Shown here one piece after another: positions 34,485 through 43,022 of a DNA stretch of 64,000 bases. Position 1 is the first letter of the stretch; each line of letters begins with the position of its first letter. The position numbers and the translations under genes were made by a program. Source of the stretch: Dehalococcoidia bacterium UBA2991 (lineage in GTDB: Bacteria > Chloroflexota > Dehalococcoidia > Tepidiformales > Tepidiformaceae); assembly GCA_002346645.1 (NCBI GenBank), contig DEAD01000003.1, forward strand, positions 32,803 to 96,802. The letters are read 5' to 3'. Below the pieces are notes generated by a model. That model was not told the origin of the DNA and ran no database searches. It saw only the letters and a program-made list of their open reading frames with translations.

Positions 34485-35045
34485 TTAGGGGCAGGCTAGT
34501 AAGTCGCGAAAGACGTTGGAACCGGTTGGGGAGCCCCTGAGGTCGGGTGCAAAGTTTGCTATGCCCCGTGAAAGGGACAGGATGACCGTACCCTCATCAT
34601 TGAGAAAGGCAACGGTAAGAGTGTGCCCTGAGGTTCCGGAAAGCGGTATGGCATGACTGCCGTCCTCACTTGCGAGAGGAAGCTGGAAACAGACGTCACC
34701 CCGATAATCTTCGGTGGAGCCGCCAGACCAGTGGGCAAGGGTTCCACTTTCACTGGACAACCAAATGCCCATTAAGGCGCCGGGTTCACTATCAATGTCG
34801 AGCAGGATTGCTAGCGCGGGAGTACCGTCCTCTAGCTCTCCGAATCGGGCCAGGTCGACGGTTAGTCGCCAGCCCTCTGGGGCAGCTATAGGACCTGGGG
34901 GAACGCTACCATGATCGAAAGAGAGGATGGTGGGCGCTGTCACTCCAAGGAGAGCTTTGGCTGAGGGTGATGTGAGCCGAGATTTGTCTCGAGTGCAGCC
35001 TGTTAGCAAGGCCAAAACAAGCAACACCGATAAGGCGGCAGTCAC
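34485..35045 (-). CDS. Putative lipoprotein
   Basis: 186 aa. A short hydrophobic signal (SVLLVLALLTGC) ends in a lipobox whose Cys is residue 17, followed by a Thr/Ser-rich linker and a beta-rich domain (CFQLPLASEDGS, TLTVAFLNDEGTV). The furthest canonical start is the GTG at 35045, which gives a signal peptide without positive residues. In frame upstream the codons encode W-I-T-K-D-Q-Q-W-R-A-F, a better n-region but without ATG/GTG/TTG, so a non-canonical start is possible. It lies 47 nt downstream of leuA. No family recognised. Confidence 0.6.
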   Translation of the reverse strand: MTAALSVLLVLALLTGCTRDKSRLTSPSAKALLGVTAPTILSFDHGSVPPGPIAAPEGWRLTVDLARFGELEDGTPALAILLDIDSEPGALMGIWLSSESGTLAHWSGGSTEDYRGDVCFQLPLASEDGSHAIPLSGTSGHTLTVAFLNDEGTVILSLSRGIANFAPDLRGSPTGSNVFRDLLACP

Positions 35046-35092
35046 TGCATTGAACGCCCGCCATTGCTGGTCTTTCGTGATCCAGGAACTAG

Positions 35093-36646
35093 CTATTTTA
35101 GGGTAGCTCCCTGGAGACGTGCGCGGACGTTGAGCATGCGGTTTAGTGCGGCCACATACGCCTTGGCGCTGGCGACGATGATGTCCGTATCCGCAGAGCG
35201 GCCCGTGTAGATTTGTCCATCATCGTCGATGCGGATGGTTACCTTTCCTTGGGCGTCGATGCCCTCGGTAACTGCGTTTACGCTGAACTCCGTAAGCTTG
35301 GGGGAAAGTCCTGTGATTCGATTGATGGCTCGGTAAACGGCGTCGACGGGACCGGTGCCGGTTGCGGCATCGGTCAGAACATCACCTTCGGGGGAGAGGA
35401 GCCGGAGAGTGGCGGTGGGTGTGGCATGGTCTCCGCTTGAGACTTGTACGTGTTCGATTTGCCAGATATCACCGGACATTGAAGATGATTGAAGATTGTC
35501 GCTGACGATCGCTTCGAGGTCGCGGTCATCCACCTCGATTTTTTTATCGGCGAGTTCCTTGTAGGCGCTGAAGGCTCGGTTGAGCTCTTCGTCGGTAAGC
35601 TCGTATCCAAGGCTCTCCATGTGCTGCTTGAAGTAGTGTCGCCCAGAAAGTTTTCCGAGAACGAGCTGGGTGCCTTGTGGAATACCGATCTCGACTGGGT
35701 CCATGATCTCCCAGGTCTCCCTTAGCTTGAGGATGCCGTCCTGGTGGATCCCGGAACCGTGGCGGAAGGCGTTCTTTCCTACAACGGCCTTGTTCCACTG
35801 AACGGGCATACCGGAGAGGCGCTCTACTAGCTTGCTGGACCGGTAGATCTCTTGAGTATCAATCTCGCAATCAACGTCACCGAGGTAGTCTTTGCGCGTC
35901 TTAATTGCCATCACAACTTCCTCAAGGGAAGTATTACCTGCGCGCTCACCGATGCCGTTGATAGTGACCTCAACTTGCCGTGCTCCGTGCTCGATGGCGG
36001 TCATTGTGTTGGCGGTGCACATACCGAGATCGTTCTGGCCATGGAAGCTAAGGCGGGCCTTATGAATATTTGGCACGTTCTCTTGGATTTGGTCGAAGAG
36101 CGATCCGAGCTCGGAAGGGATGGCGTAGCCGACAGAGTCGGGGATGTTGATGACCGTTGCGCCGGCATCAATGCACCGTTCAACGATGGAGTAAATAAAG
36201 TGCGGGTCTGATCTAGTGGCGTCCATGGGACTGAATTCCACGTTGCTTGTATAGCTGGCGGCGTGTTTTACCATCGCCTCGGCTTGTGTCAGGACTTGTT
36301 CACGGTCCTTTCGCAGTTGGTGGGCCATCTGAATATCGCTGCTATTAATAAAGACGTGGATCCGGGGGTCTTCGGCCTCTTTGATAGCTTCCCAGGCAGT
36401 GTCGACATCTCCCTCAACGGCGCGTGCAAGCGCGCAGATTGTGACGCCTCGGACCTCCCGCGCGATGGTCTGGACTGCTTCAAGATCACCTGGAGTTGAA
36501 CAGGGGAATCCTGCCTCGATGATATCGACGCCAAGGTTTTCGAGCTGCCTGGCGATTTCGAGCTTCTCCTCGGGGGTGAAGGCAATACCTGCAGATTGCT
36601 CACCGTCTCGCAAGGTAGTGTCAAAGATATGGATCTTTTCGGGCAT
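35093..36646 (-). CDS. leuA: 2-isopropylmalate synthase
   Basis: 517-aa enzyme, first step of leucine synthesis (acetyl-CoA + 2-ketoisovalerate). FDTTLRDGEQSAGIAF opening, GFPCSTPGDLEAV, INIPDSVGYA, NGIGERAGNTSLEEV, and the C-terminal LeuA dimer regulatory domain (about residues 390-510). The metal-binding H-x-H motif reads FHGQNDLG: the second His is Gln. AGAGGAGTT precedes the ATG. leuB, leuC and leuD are not adjacent. A structured leader lies upstream. Confidence 0.93.
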   Translation of the reverse strand: MPEKIHIFDTTLRDGEQSAGIAFTPEEKLEIARQLENLGVDIIEAGFPCSTPGDLEAVQTIAREVRGVTICALARAVEGDVDTAWEAIKEAEDPRIHVFINSSDIQMAHQLRKDREQVLTQAEAMVKHAASYTSNVEFSPMDATRSDPHFIYSIVERCIDAGATVINIPDSVGYAIPSELGSLFDQIQENVPNIHKARLSFHGQNDLGMCTANTMTAIEHGARQVEVTINGIGERAGNTSLEEVVMAIKTRKDYLGDVDCEIDTQEIYRSSKLVERLSGMPVQWNKAVVGKNAFRHGSGIHQDGILKLRETWEIMDPVEIGIPQGTQLVLGKLSGRHYFKQHMESLGYELTDEELNRAFSAYKELADKKIEVDDRDLEAIVSDNLQSSSMSGDIWQIEHVQVSSGDHATPTATLRLLSPEGDVLTDAATGTGPVDAVYRAINRITGLSPKLTEFSVNAVTEGIDAQGKVTIRIDDDGQIYTGRSADTDIIVASAKAYVAALNRMLNVRARLQGATLK

Positions 36647-37009
36647 TGGGTAACTCCTCTAAGGGGGCGATCTGGCCTCGGCTGTGCGAGGGGCCGCTGG
36701 GCTTTTAAATGGCAGGTTTGTTTGCGGCCCTCTGTGTCAGGGCCGCGGCGTTACTCTCGCCCGAGGTTGCGCCCCGGTGAGACCGGGGCGAAGACACTCT
36801 CCCTAGGGAAAACGATTGGTGTGCACATCGTCTGTCAAGTCTCGCGCGGGGACCGCTCAACCGCAAGCACTTATGGCGACTTAGCCATTTTTTAACTCGT
36901 TTTTGGCAGAATCGGCATGCTGATCCTGTCAAAAATCCAAGTAAAGCAATGCAGAAAGCCTCTAAAAATCCAAAGTACAGCTGGCAATGGTCTGAGGTAG
37001 GCTGTTGGC
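36647..37009. promoter_or_regulatory. Structured leader / intergenic region between leuA and the YkgJ gene
   Basis: 363 nt with no gene seen. In the leuA direction it holds stem-loops at 36771-36789 (GCCCCGGT GAG ACCGGGGC), 36724-36746 (GCGGCCC/GGGCCGC with a 9-nt loop) and 36674-36695 (GGCCTCG...CGAGGGGCC, one bulge). A short reading frame in leuA sense begins at the ATG 36831-36829 (MCTPIVFPRESVFAPV...) and runs 25 codons, without a leucine run. TTGACA is present at the leuA-sense segment about 36832-36837. An attenuation or protein-binding leader is possible; no T-box consensus is found. For the divergent gene, TAGGCT lies 6 nt before the ATG at 37010. Confidence 0.45.
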
Positions 37010-37618
37010 ATGGGAATCCCTACGGCAGAATTACGGTCTGCTTGGGCAAGTGTCGAGTCTCGTTATGGAAGTTATCAGCTGGTACTTCCGGGAGAGCCGG
37101 GATTTATCTGTCAGCCTGATAGCTGTGATGCCTACTGCTGCCGTGCTTTCAATGTCACGCTGGATGAACAAGAGGTTCGGAATCTGGGAGAGACCAGTGG
37201 CCTGCAACCTGCCCATTTCCTAGAGAGTGAGAATGGGGAACCAATTGTACTTCCACTGGCTACACCTTTTGTTCTGGGCCGGCGCGAGGGAAGCTGTGTT
37301 TTTCTAAGCATGGAGCTCACCTGTGAGCAGTACGAAGCAAGACCAAATCCTTGTCGGTCCTACCCGTACCAAGTGATATTTGTTGAGATAGAGAGCGGGA
37401 GGGCTTTGCAGCAAGGGCCTGAGGTGGGATGCAAGGCAGTAGAGGCACTCGTCAGAGGGCTGGTTGATAAAAGGGTCATGCCGCTCCTGCTGCGGCATGA
37501 CCAGTGTCCTGGTTTTACGGGACCACCATCAACAGAGGATGAGTGGGTAAGGCTCCTGCAGGAGACATACGGGCGTTCGATAGGTGGGGCGGGAGAGGTG
37601 GTAAGCTCGCCGCCGTGA
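37010..37618 (+). CDS. YkgJ-family cysteine-cluster protein
   Basis: 202 aa. The YkgJ/CxxxCxxC-type cluster is seen as FICQPDSCDAYCCRAF, then a second group with GSCVFL, LTCEQYEARPNPCRSYP and VGCKAVE. The conserved cysteines likely bind zinc or iron. Family function is unsettled. TAGGCT 6 nt upstream of the ATG and no close Shine-Dalgarno. Its stop overlaps the next gene's GTG by 4 nt. Confidence 0.8.
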   Translation: MGIPTAELRSAWASVESRYGSYQLVLPGEPGFICQPDSCDAYCCRAFNVTLDEQEVRNLGETSGLQPAHFLESENGEPIVLPLATPFVLGRREGSCVFLSMELTCEQYEARPNPCRSYPYQVIFVEIESGRALQQGPEVGCKAVEALVRGLVDKRVMPLLLRHDQCPGFTGPPSTEDEWVRLLQETYGRSIGGAGEVVSSPP

Positions 37619-38811
37619 ATAGTCCAACCAAACTTCCCAAGGTACGCCCGGCAGTAGATTGCATTACCGACCATGTGATTGCAGTACGGCGCGATCTCCA
37701 CCAATACCCGGAGCTCTCCTGGAAGGAGGAGCGCACGCAAGGGGTCCTCCTGGAAGAGTTATCGAAACTAGATCTTGAGGACGTACGACCGATTGCTAAG
37801 ACGGGAGCGACGGCGCTCGTTCGGGGTAAGAGCGAGGGCCCCTGTGTTCTCTGGCGAGCCGATATCGATGCACTACCTGTACCTGAGAAAACCGATCTGC
37901 CTTTTGCCTCTAGAAACGAGGGAGTGATGCATGCTTGTGGACACGACACACATGCGGCGATAGGGCTGGGTTTGGCACAGCTAGCCTCGGAGGCTAGGGG
38001 CATGCTGGCGGGCAGTGCGCGCTTTGTTTTCCAACCAGCGGAGGAGGCCTCGGGTGGTGCGGCTCTCTGTATTTCTGAGGGAATTCTTGAAAATCCCAAG
38101 GTTGATTTTTGTCTTGGCCTGCACATTAGTGCTGACGTCCCAGTGGGAGAAATCAATGTTGCAGCGGGTCCGTTCTTCGCTTCGCCTACGAGCCTTCGTA
38201 TCAAGATCCAGGGGCAGGGTGGACACGCTGCTTCCCCTCACCAGGCCGTTGACGCAGTTGTGGTGGCCGCTCACGTGATTACTGCGTTGCAGACTGTTGT
38301 GAGTCGAGCACTGCCCCCACTTGAGACGGCCGTGCTCACCATCGGGAAGCTAGAAGCAGGCTTTCGAGGGAATGTCATTGCGGAGTCGGCTGAGTTGAGG
38401 GGAACAATTCGTACTTATAACGATCGTGTGCGGACCAAGATGCTGGCGAGGGTGGAGGAGATAGTGAGTGGCGTATGTGCAGCCTTCGGAGCTACGGCGG
38501 AGATTAAGCACACTACGAGTTGCCCACCGCTCGTTAACGATGAGAAGGTAACTGCCTTTGTTCAGGCAGAAGGGGAAAGCTTTTTTGGGATGGAGGCCCG
38601 AGCTTCCCAGGGTATGGGGGCAGAGGATATGGCCTACTTTCTGGAGGAGCGCCCGGGCTGTTACTTTTGGCTGGGCGCTCGGAAGGAAGTCAACGGGGTG
38701 TCCGGCCGCCACCATGACCCGGGTTTCATAATCGATGAGGGAGCCATTCCTCTCGGAATGGAATTTGGTATGCGTTTGATTGAAGGCTCACTGGCAAAGC
38801 TTTCAGTGTAG
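37615..38811 (+). CDS. M20D amidohydrolase (hippurate/N-acyl-amino-acid hydrolase type)
   Basis: 398-aa metal-dependent amidohydrolase. RRDLHQYPELSWKEERT opening, MHACGHDTHAA with metal ligands, FQPAEEASGGA, LGLHISADVPVGEI, then the dimerisation domain and a final RHHDPGFIIDEGAIPLG. It should cleave N-acyl amino acids or indole-acetyl conjugates. The GTG at 37615 overlaps the YkgJ stop (GTGA). The frame reaches back to 37543 inside the YkgJ gene. It is the last strongly G-rich forward gene before the skew change. Confidence 0.9.
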   Translation: MNSPTKLPKVRPAVDCITDHVIAVRRDLHQYPELSWKEERTQGVLLEELSKLDLEDVRPIAKTGATALVRGKSEGPCVLWRADIDALPVPEKTDLPFASRNEGVMHACGHDTHAAIGLGLAQLASEARGMLAGSARFVFQPAEEASGGAALCISEGILENPKVDFCLGLHISADVPVGEINVAAGPFFASPTSLRIKIQGQGGHAASPHQAVDAVVVAAHVITALQTVVSRALPPLETAVLTIGKLEAGFRGNVIAESAELRGTIRTYNDRVRTKMLARVEEIVSGVCAAFGATAEIKHTTSCPPLVNDEKVTAFVQAEGESFFGMEARASQGMGAEDMAYFLEERPGCYFWLGARKEVNGVSGRHHDPGFIIDEGAIPLGMEFGMRLIEGSLAKLSV

Positions 38812-38995
38812 GGAGGGGGGCACCGGCGATAGTTTCCTCGGTTGCTGATCTGCGCAGTTTTGACGCGTAACTGTAGGCATGTTGTCTTCAAGGCAATGTA
38901 TGAACTTTTCGCCTTTGCACATCGTCCCCGTAACAACCTTTTCGACGAGCCGCGCCCATGACGCTCTGAACAGGTAGGCTAAGCTCCTCACGTCG

Positions 38996-39009
38996 GGTGG
39001 AGAACCACC
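38996..39009. promoter_or_regulatory. Stem-loop in the 5' region of the LLM oxidoreductase gene
   Basis: GGTGG/CCACC with an AGAA loop, extendable by a G-T and a C-G pair, located just before the GGAGGT ribosome site. It lies in the 220-nt gap 38812-39031, in which I see no gene and no clear promoter. Confidence 0.2.
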
Positions 39010-39031
39010 TGGTTATTACGGAGGTCTTTTT

Positions 39032-39928
39032 ATGGAGTTCGGACTGACCTATTCTCCTGCTCACTACAATGCGAATCCTATCGTCGTTGCTCGCGAGGCT
39101 GAGCGCTTTGGATTCGAGTCTCTGTTTGTCCCTGAGCATTCGCATATGCCACTTGCGACTGATTTCCCCCTCGCTCCTGAGACACCTATGGGCTACAAGA
39201 GCATGTACGACCCCTTTGTCACGCTCGCTGCCTGTGCCGCTGTTACCGAGAATCTCAAGGTCGGTACTTCTATCGCCCTAATTCCCCAGCGAGATCCTAT
39301 TCATACCGCCAAGGAGGTTTCGACGCTCGATCGCATCTCCAACGGCCGCGTTGTCCTTGGCATTGGAGCTGGTTGGAACGCTGAGGAGATGGAAGCGCAT
39401 GGCGTAGATCCCAATACTCGTTTCCGAGTCATGCGTGAAAAGATGGAGGCCATCAAGATCCTTTGGACCGAGGAAGTTGCTGAATACCACGGTCGTCATG
39501 TCGAAATACCTCCCACTTGGCAGTGGCCTAAGCCTGTCCAGGATCCCCATCCACCTATCTTGATGGGAGGTGCTGGCCCTAACGTCCTCAACCGTGTCGT
39601 TAACTACTGCGATGGATGGCTCCCAGCTGTCCATCTCAATTTCACGGAAGACCTGCGGGGGCGCTTTACTCCTGTGGAAGAGTTCGCTGATGAAGCGGCG
39701 AAATTGCACCGCCTTGCTGAGGAAAGTGGCCGTCCCAGGCCGCAGATTCAGTGCAGTTCTGAAATCCTTACCCGTATACCATTTGGGCAACTTGAAGAGA
39801 TTGGCGTTACCCGCCTAATGATGGGGGTGGGTGGCTTCCGTGATCCTGAGAATACTGAAATCCAAGATGCGGATATTCCTGTCTATATGGAACAGCTGCG
39901 GGAGCATCGCGACAAGTTGGCTGGCTAA
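39032..39928 (+). CDS. Luciferase-like (LLM) F420/FMN-dependent oxidoreductase
   Basis: 298-aa TIM-barrel of the bacterial luciferase superfamily (TIGR03619-like). ESLFVPEHSHMP, YDPFVTLAACAAVTENLKVGT, GRVVLGIGAGWNAEEMEAHG, LMGGAGPNVLNRVVNYCDGW and VTRLMMGVGG. Family members use reduced F420 or FMN to hydroxylate or reduce substrates. GGAGGT 9 nt before the ATG. First of four LLM genes in the next 17 kb and the first gene on the C-rich side of the skew change. Confidence 0.88.
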   Translation: MEFGLTYSPAHYNANPIVVAREAERFGFESLFVPEHSHMPLATDFPLAPETPMGYKSMYDPFVTLAACAAVTENLKVGTSIALIPQRDPIHTAKEVSTLDRISNGRVVLGIGAGWNAEEMEAHGVDPNTRFRVMREKMEAIKILWTEEVAEYHGRHVEIPPTWQWPKPVQDPHPPILMGGAGPNVLNRVVNYCDGWLPAVHLNFTEDLRGRFTPVEEFADEAAKLHRLAEESGRPRPQIQCSSEILTRIPFGQLEEIGVTRLMMGVGGFRDPENTEIQDADIPVYMEQLREHRDKLAG

Positions 39929-39933
39929 GGGGG

Positions 39934-40440
39934 CTAGGGTGAGGCGATCTCGATAGCGCCTAGTGCTTTAGCTGTGTCTTGGCAAGAGGAAACGTAGTCG
40001 GCTGGTCCCACTCCGCCGTCGACCATAGCCTCTCCCATGGTTCGCATCAGGGTGGTGAACACGCAGAAGCGTAGGCCTTCTCGGGCCTGCCAGGCCTCTG
40101 AAACCTCTTCGCGCTCCTGCATCGCGCGCAACTCGGAGGGGAGGTAAAGCCCTGATCCTTGGGCTAAGCGGTGGGTTGCAAGGACTGCATGCGCCCGCGG
40201 GTCGATGTGAGAGCTGTGCGGGAATGTTTCAGCATTCATGATGGGGAATTTTTCAAAAGCATCCATCATCCACGACTCTGACCGCTCCTCTTCCTGCTCT
40301 GCCACTTTGATAGTGGCTGGTGTGTCAGAAAGTTCAGTTTCCATGGCTTTCGGATCTCCCAGGCGCTCTGCTAGAAATCCAAGCACGCCTTCTCCGCCTA
40401 ACTCTGTTAGTCGCTTCTCGAGGTCCGTGAGGAGAGTCAT
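39934..40440 (-). CDS. Hypothetical protein
   Basis: 168 aa, mainly helical, rich in Glu and Met, without membrane segments (LEKRLTELGGEGVLGFLAER; LRFCVFTTLMRTMGEAMVDG). No family is recognised. It is the last gene of a reverse-strand group SnoaL-LLM-hypothetical, 35 nt after the LLM gene, and converges with the preceding LLM gene. Confidence 0.6.
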   Translation of the reverse strand: MTLLTDLEKRLTELGGEGVLGFLAERLGDPKAMETELSDTPATIKVAEQEEERSESWMMDAFEKFPIMNAETFPHSSHIDPRAHAVLATHRLAQGSGLYLPSELRAMQEREEVSEAWQAREGLRFCVFTTLMRTMGEAMVDGGVGPADYVSSCQDTAKALGAIEIASP

Positions 40441-40475
40441 CTTGCTATAGGCCCCTTGAGGACGTTTGCTTATCG

Positions 40476-41408
40476 CTAGAGGTCACGAGCATGTCCTACT
40501 ATTTCCGCAGCAAGGTACTCAGGTACCTCGTCTGAGTTGAAATCGAAATGTTGGAACTCAATCTCATCCAATCCCAGCTCGGCTAGCTGGCCGAGAATGT
40601 TAACTACCTCGTCAGTCGTTCCGCCGACGGTGGCTGCTGGACCTGCCCCTCCTCGTCCCAATCCCTTGTCCTCTAGCACGTCTCGAATGCCTTCTATCGT
40701 GGCTTCGTTCGGTCCCACAAGTCCAAAGCTCATCATCGAGCGCCTTATGCTCGCTGGGTCTCGGCCCACTACCTCACAGTGCTGCTCAAGGATTTGGCAC
40801 TTGTGGCGATAATCTTCGACGGGCATGGCTGGGGTGTTCCACTCGTCTGCGAATTCTGCTACGAGGCGTAAGGTTCTCTTCTCACCGCTGCCACCGATCA
40901 TGATCGGTGGCCTTCCAGATTCCGGTTTGGGCAAACAGTCTGCGTTGTCGAGCTGGTAGTACTTCCCGTCGTATGAAGCTGGACCATCACTCCAAAGTGC
41001 GCGCATCATTTCAAGCGCTTCAGTTAGCCGATCGAAACGCTCTTTCGTTTCAGGAAAGTCCAGCCCGTAGGCAGCATGCTCGCCCATGTTCCAGCCCGCC
41101 CCGATTCCCAGCACAAAGCGCCCTCCGCTAAGCAGGTCGATTTGTGCTGCCATACGCCCCAGGTTTGCCGGGTGACGGAAGGTTATAGGTGTTACTAAAG
41201 GGCCGAAGCGGATCTGCGTCGTCTCTGAGGCCGCAAGCGTGAACGAAAGATATGGATCGAGGCTGTCCTGCTGGTGTGTAGGAAGCATAAAGAAGTGATC
41301 GGAGCGAAAAAGCGTGGGGAAACCCAGGCGCTCAGACATTACAAGAATGCGTCGCCAACTTTCCCAGTTAAGGCCGTTTTGGCCCTCAACCATTAACCCA
41401 ACATCCAT
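40476..41408 (-). CDS. Luciferase-like (LLM) F420/FMN-dependent oxidoreductase
   Basis: 310 aa. FPTLFRSDHFF, LAASETTQIRFGPLVTPITFRHP, GGRFVLGIGAGWNMGEHAAYG, PPIMIGGSGEKRTLRLVAEFADEWN. A GGAGPAATVGGTTDEVVNIL segment near residue 250 matches F420-dependent TIGR03560-like members. The ATG at 41408 with GAGG 7 nt upstream is chosen over a TTG two codons earlier. It is 76 nt downstream of a SnoaL-like gene on the same strand. Confidence 0.88.
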   Translation of the reverse strand: MDVGLMVEGQNGLNWESWRRILVMSERLGFPTLFRSDHFFMLPTHQQDSLDPYLSFTLAASETTQIRFGPLVTPITFRHPANLGRMAAQIDLLSGGRFVLGIGAGWNMGEHAAYGLDFPETKERFDRLTEALEMMRALWSDGPASYDGKYYQLDNADCLPKPESGRPPIMIGGSGEKRTLRLVAEFADEWNTPAMPVEDYRHKCQILEQHCEVVGRDPASIRRSMMSFGLVGPNEATIEGIRDVLEDKGLGRGGAGPAATVGGTTDEVVNILGQLAELGLDEIEFQHFDFNSDEVPEYLAAEIVGHARDL

Positions 41409-41484
41409 GCTCAACCTCGCGCGCGATTAATGCGCCCCGTGGTTCTGCTGTTCCGCCTCAAGCTGGTCTAGCTAACCCAGGGTT

Positions 41485-41859
41485 CTAGATTACGATCTTC
41501 CGGTGGGCGAACTTCCACTCCCCACCAACGCGCGCGAGTTGGTCCTCGTACGTCGCTGTGAAGACTGTGGCGTTGCCCTCAGTGTTGATCAGGTTGAGGT
41601 ACGAACTCATGGTTGCATTGTCCCCGTCGCCAGAGATGACCAGGTTACTGACGTGGTGACGTACTGTTGGCATTCCCCCGTTTACACCCTGAGCGAACTG
41701 TACTAGTGCTTCCCGACCCTGGGAGGTTCCCTGTGGTCCTTCGATCGCCCCTTCGGCTGTGAACGTGTCTGCCCATGCCTCTGCGTTATGCGAGTCCGTT
41801 GCGTGGCAGTAGCGCGCACTCAAGTCCATGATTGCTAGTCTGTCTTCCGCTGAGAGCAT
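41485..41859 (-). CDS. SnoaL-like / NTF2-fold protein
   Basis: 124 aa: LSAEDRLAIMDLSARYCHATDSHN, DTFTAEGAIEGPQG, REALVQFAQG, VRHHVSNLVISGDGDNATMSSYL, WKFAHRKIVI. The ATG at 41859 has GAGAGGCGAAG upstream; the frame extends to 42009 but without homology. It probably forms one transcript with the LLM gene. Proteins of this fold serve as isomerases, dehydratases or small oxygenase subunits. Confidence 0.78.
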   Translation of the reverse strand: MLSAEDRLAIMDLSARYCHATDSHNAEAWADTFTAEGAIEGPQGTSQGREALVQFAQGVNGGMPTVRHHVSNLVISGDGDNATMSSYLNLINTEGNATVFTATYEDQLARVGGEWKFAHRKIVI

Positions 41860-42065
41860 TCTTCGCCTCTCTCCTATTGCTTTCCGGCATTGCAAATCTG
41901 TTTGGCCGGGGAGGCGATGCTCGCAGGTTGGTCCTCGGGCGTCAATGCAAACCTTTCCTTGAAACCGTCTGCCTCTCTCGTGCTGTAAGGTTCGCCGGAG
42001 CCGCTTCATTCGTTTGATTAAAGTCGGATGAACCAGGAACCCAATGGCGGCGCAGGAGGAACCCC

Positions 42066-42989
42066 GTGGTCAACTTTGGTGTGTTTATGTTCCACACGGC
42101 GAACACAATGCAACCTGCGGAGCTTGCAATAGCTGCGGAGGATCTAGACTTCGAATCCCTGTACTTTCCAGAGCACACCCACATTCCTATGCGTCGTTGG
42201 AACGGTGAACCCCCCGATCGTCAAGGTACGGTCACCCTTTACAGAGAGGGTATTCGACCATACGGGCGTCCCTCAGAACTGGACACGTTCACCTTCGCTG
42301 AGGAATACATCAGCTTGTATGACCCGTTTATTGCTATTGCTACTGCTGCGGCTGTGACGGACAGGCTGAAATTTGGTACTGCTATCTCGCTAATTAACGA
42401 GCACGACACGATTACTTTTGCTCGGGAGCTCGCCTCTCTAGATCGGCTTTCGCAAGGGCGGCTCACGATTGGCTTTGGGGGTGGATGGTTCCCTGACGAG
42501 ATGGAGAATCATGGGATTCCCTTCGAGCATCGCTGGCAGATTTCACGTGAAAAAATTGAGGCCATGCGAGAGTTGTGGACAAAGAAAGAGGCTGAGTACC
42601 ACGGGGAGTTCGTTAAGTTCGACAAGTGTTGGATGGACATGAAGCCTATGCGTAGGGGCGGTCCGCCTTTCCTCTTGGGCGCAAACTCGAAACCTGCCCA
42701 TCGTCGTGTTGTCGAGTACTGTGATGGTTGGCTCTGCCCCCCTGGGCCTCCGGAGCTGATGCGTGAGGGAATTGAGCGGATCCGTCGTATCGCCGATGAG
42801 AAGGGCCGTTCGATGGACACTATTGACCTCTCGGCTCTCTGCATGATCAATGATGAAAAGCAAGCGGAGGAGCTCATTGAGATGGGATTCAACCGGCTAA
42901 TCATGTGGATCTACCTCGGAACCCCAACCGATGTACTTCCCCAGCTCGAGCGCTACGCGAAGATCAAGGACGCCTTCGAAGGGGCCTAG
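42066..42989 (+). CDS. Luciferase-like (LLM) F420/FMN-dependent oxidoreductase
   Basis: 307 aa. FESLYFPEHTHIPM, an acidic insertion before YDPFIAIATAAAVTDRLKFGT, GRLTIGFGGGWFPDEMENHG, FLLGANSKPAHRRVVEYCDGW, NRLIMWIYLG. Close in layout to the 39032 gene. GTG start with GGAGGA 6-7 nt upstream. Followed after 33 nt by the crotonase-family gene, so the two may work on the same compound. Confidence 0.88.
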   Translation: MVNFGVFMFHTANTMQPAELAIAAEDLDFESLYFPEHTHIPMRRWNGEPPDRQGTVTLYREGIRPYGRPSELDTFTFAEEYISLYDPFIAIATAAAVTDRLKFGTAISLINEHDTITFARELASLDRLSQGRLTIGFGGGWFPDEMENHGIPFEHRWQISREKIEAMRELWTKKEAEYHGEFVKFDKCWMDMKPMRRGGPPFLLGANSKPAHRRVVEYCDGWLCPPGPPELMREGIERIRRIADEKGRSMDTIDLSALCMINDEKQAEELIEMGFNRLIMWIYLGTPTDVLPQLERYAKIKDAFEGA

Positions 42990-43022
42990 ATACCAGCCAC
43001 AACTGGCTTAGGGAGCAGACGT

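Noticed and set aside
36647..36840. T-box riboswitch upstream of leuA
   Set aside because: GAGAGTAACGCCGCGG looks a little like the AGGGTGGNACCGCG core but misses the TGG bulge, and no specifier-loop layout or terminator with a U-run is found.
37543..37614. Upstream extension of the M20 amidohydrolase inside the YkgJ gene
   Set aside because: The extension has no homology, while the GTG at 37615 forms a usual GTGA overlap with the preceding stop.
38840..38960. dif (XerCD) site at the skew change
   Set aside because: No 28-bp sequence with XerC/XerD arm similarity was visible by eye; the terminus idea rests on skew alone.
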